A DNA stretch of 64,000 nucleotides from Candidatus Foliamicus numerosus. GTDB lineage: Bacteria; Pseudomonadota; Gammaproteobacteria; Steroidobacterales; Foliamicaceae. Position numbers and translations under genes: made by a program. The stretch's first letter is position 1, and each line of letters begins with the position of its first letter. The stretch is from contig JAPYNE010000022.1 in assembly GCA_028285945.1 (NCBI GenBank), positions 62,001 through 126,000 on the forward strand, read 5' to 3'. Below, in pieces: positions 63,987 to 64,000 of this stretch. The notes under the pieces are model-generated. The model did not search any database, was not told the DNA's origin, and was given only the letters and a program-made list of their open reading frames with translations.

Positions 63987-64000
63987 GAGACGGCCTCTCC
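63983..64000 (-). CDS. Probable ruvC C-terminal end (cut by window edge)
   Basis: Five sense codons ending in a TGA that overlaps the ruvA ATG (ATGA). ruvC precedes ruvA in most relatives, so this is probably the end of ruvC, but the sequence is too short to identify by itself. Confidence 0.3.
   Translation of the reverse strand, partial: GEAVS

Overview
The window is GC-rich chromosomal DNA from a gammaproteobacterium that I cannot place to genus. The evidence is gene order and content: tmk-holB-pilZ at the left end, a complete ccmABCDEFGHI cytochrome c maturation operon, uvrC beside pgsA, and ruvA-ruvB-tolQ-tolR-tolA-tolB-pal-cpoB followed by tRNA-Lys at the right end. A sarcosine oxidase operon, a sodium-coupled transporter, a TonB receptor and a pmtA-like gene fit an aerobic heterotroph, possibly marine or host-associated; that lifestyle is inference. 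Genes are packed tightly, with many 4-base ATGA or GTGA stop/start overlaps.

Layout. 0-1.5 kb: tmk end, holB, pilZ. 1.5-6.6 kb: a membrane glycosyltransferase, a ferredoxin-NADP reductase, a TlpA-like thioredoxin, a sialidase-fold protein and a small gene. 6.6-7.05 kb: a non-coding stretch with a 16-bp palindrome and stem-loop repeats; a second member of the repeat family lies between ccmE and ccmF. 7.06-11.4 kb: a lipid-modification locus (Cfa-like methyltransferase, DUF1365, FAD oxidoreductase) and a divergent desaturase. 11.47-18.83 kb: a zinc-acquisition island with a Zur-type operator, a DUF1636 protein, an ABC importer, a COG0523 GTPase and a WD40 protein. It is bracketed by 249-bp direct repeats that are pieces of a restriction-modification locus, so it looks acquired or rearranged. 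19.0-26.3 kb: ccm operon. 26.3-29.0 kb: a cytochrome c fragment and accessory module A (methyltransferase, small helical protein, dienelactone hydrolase). 29.0-34.2 kb: soxBDAG. 34.45-34.76 kb: a tRNA-Leu(UAA) gene interrupted by a group I intron. 34.9-41.3 kb: transporter, TonB receptor, aminotransferase and a CDGSH-cupin fusion. 41.3-41.5 kb: tRNA-Cys and tRNA-Gly. 41.6-48.7 kb: an amidohydrolase lipoprotein, pgsA, a RES/Xre toxin-antitoxin pair, uvrC and class II DAHP synthase. 48.7-51.1 kb: NfeD protease and slipin. 51.1-53.9 kb: gene fragments around an S41 peptidase lipoprotein. 54.0-56.5 kb: module B, a distant paralogue of module A whose methyltransferase carries a Tat-like signal. 56.5-64 kb: pmtA-like gene, tRNA-Lys, tol-pal, ruvBA.

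The most notable items are the intron-bearing tRNA-Leu, the zinc island and its decayed restriction-modification borders, the two paralogous methyltransferase/helical/hydrolase modules, the stem-loop repeats whose 28-bp arms differ in sequence but stay perfectly self-complementary, and a cpoB reading frame that runs into tRNA-Lys.

Family assignments rest on motifs read by eye and on remembered family features; no database search was run. Start codons were chosen by overlap with the upstream gene, ribosome binding sites and family length, and several remain ambiguous as noted.
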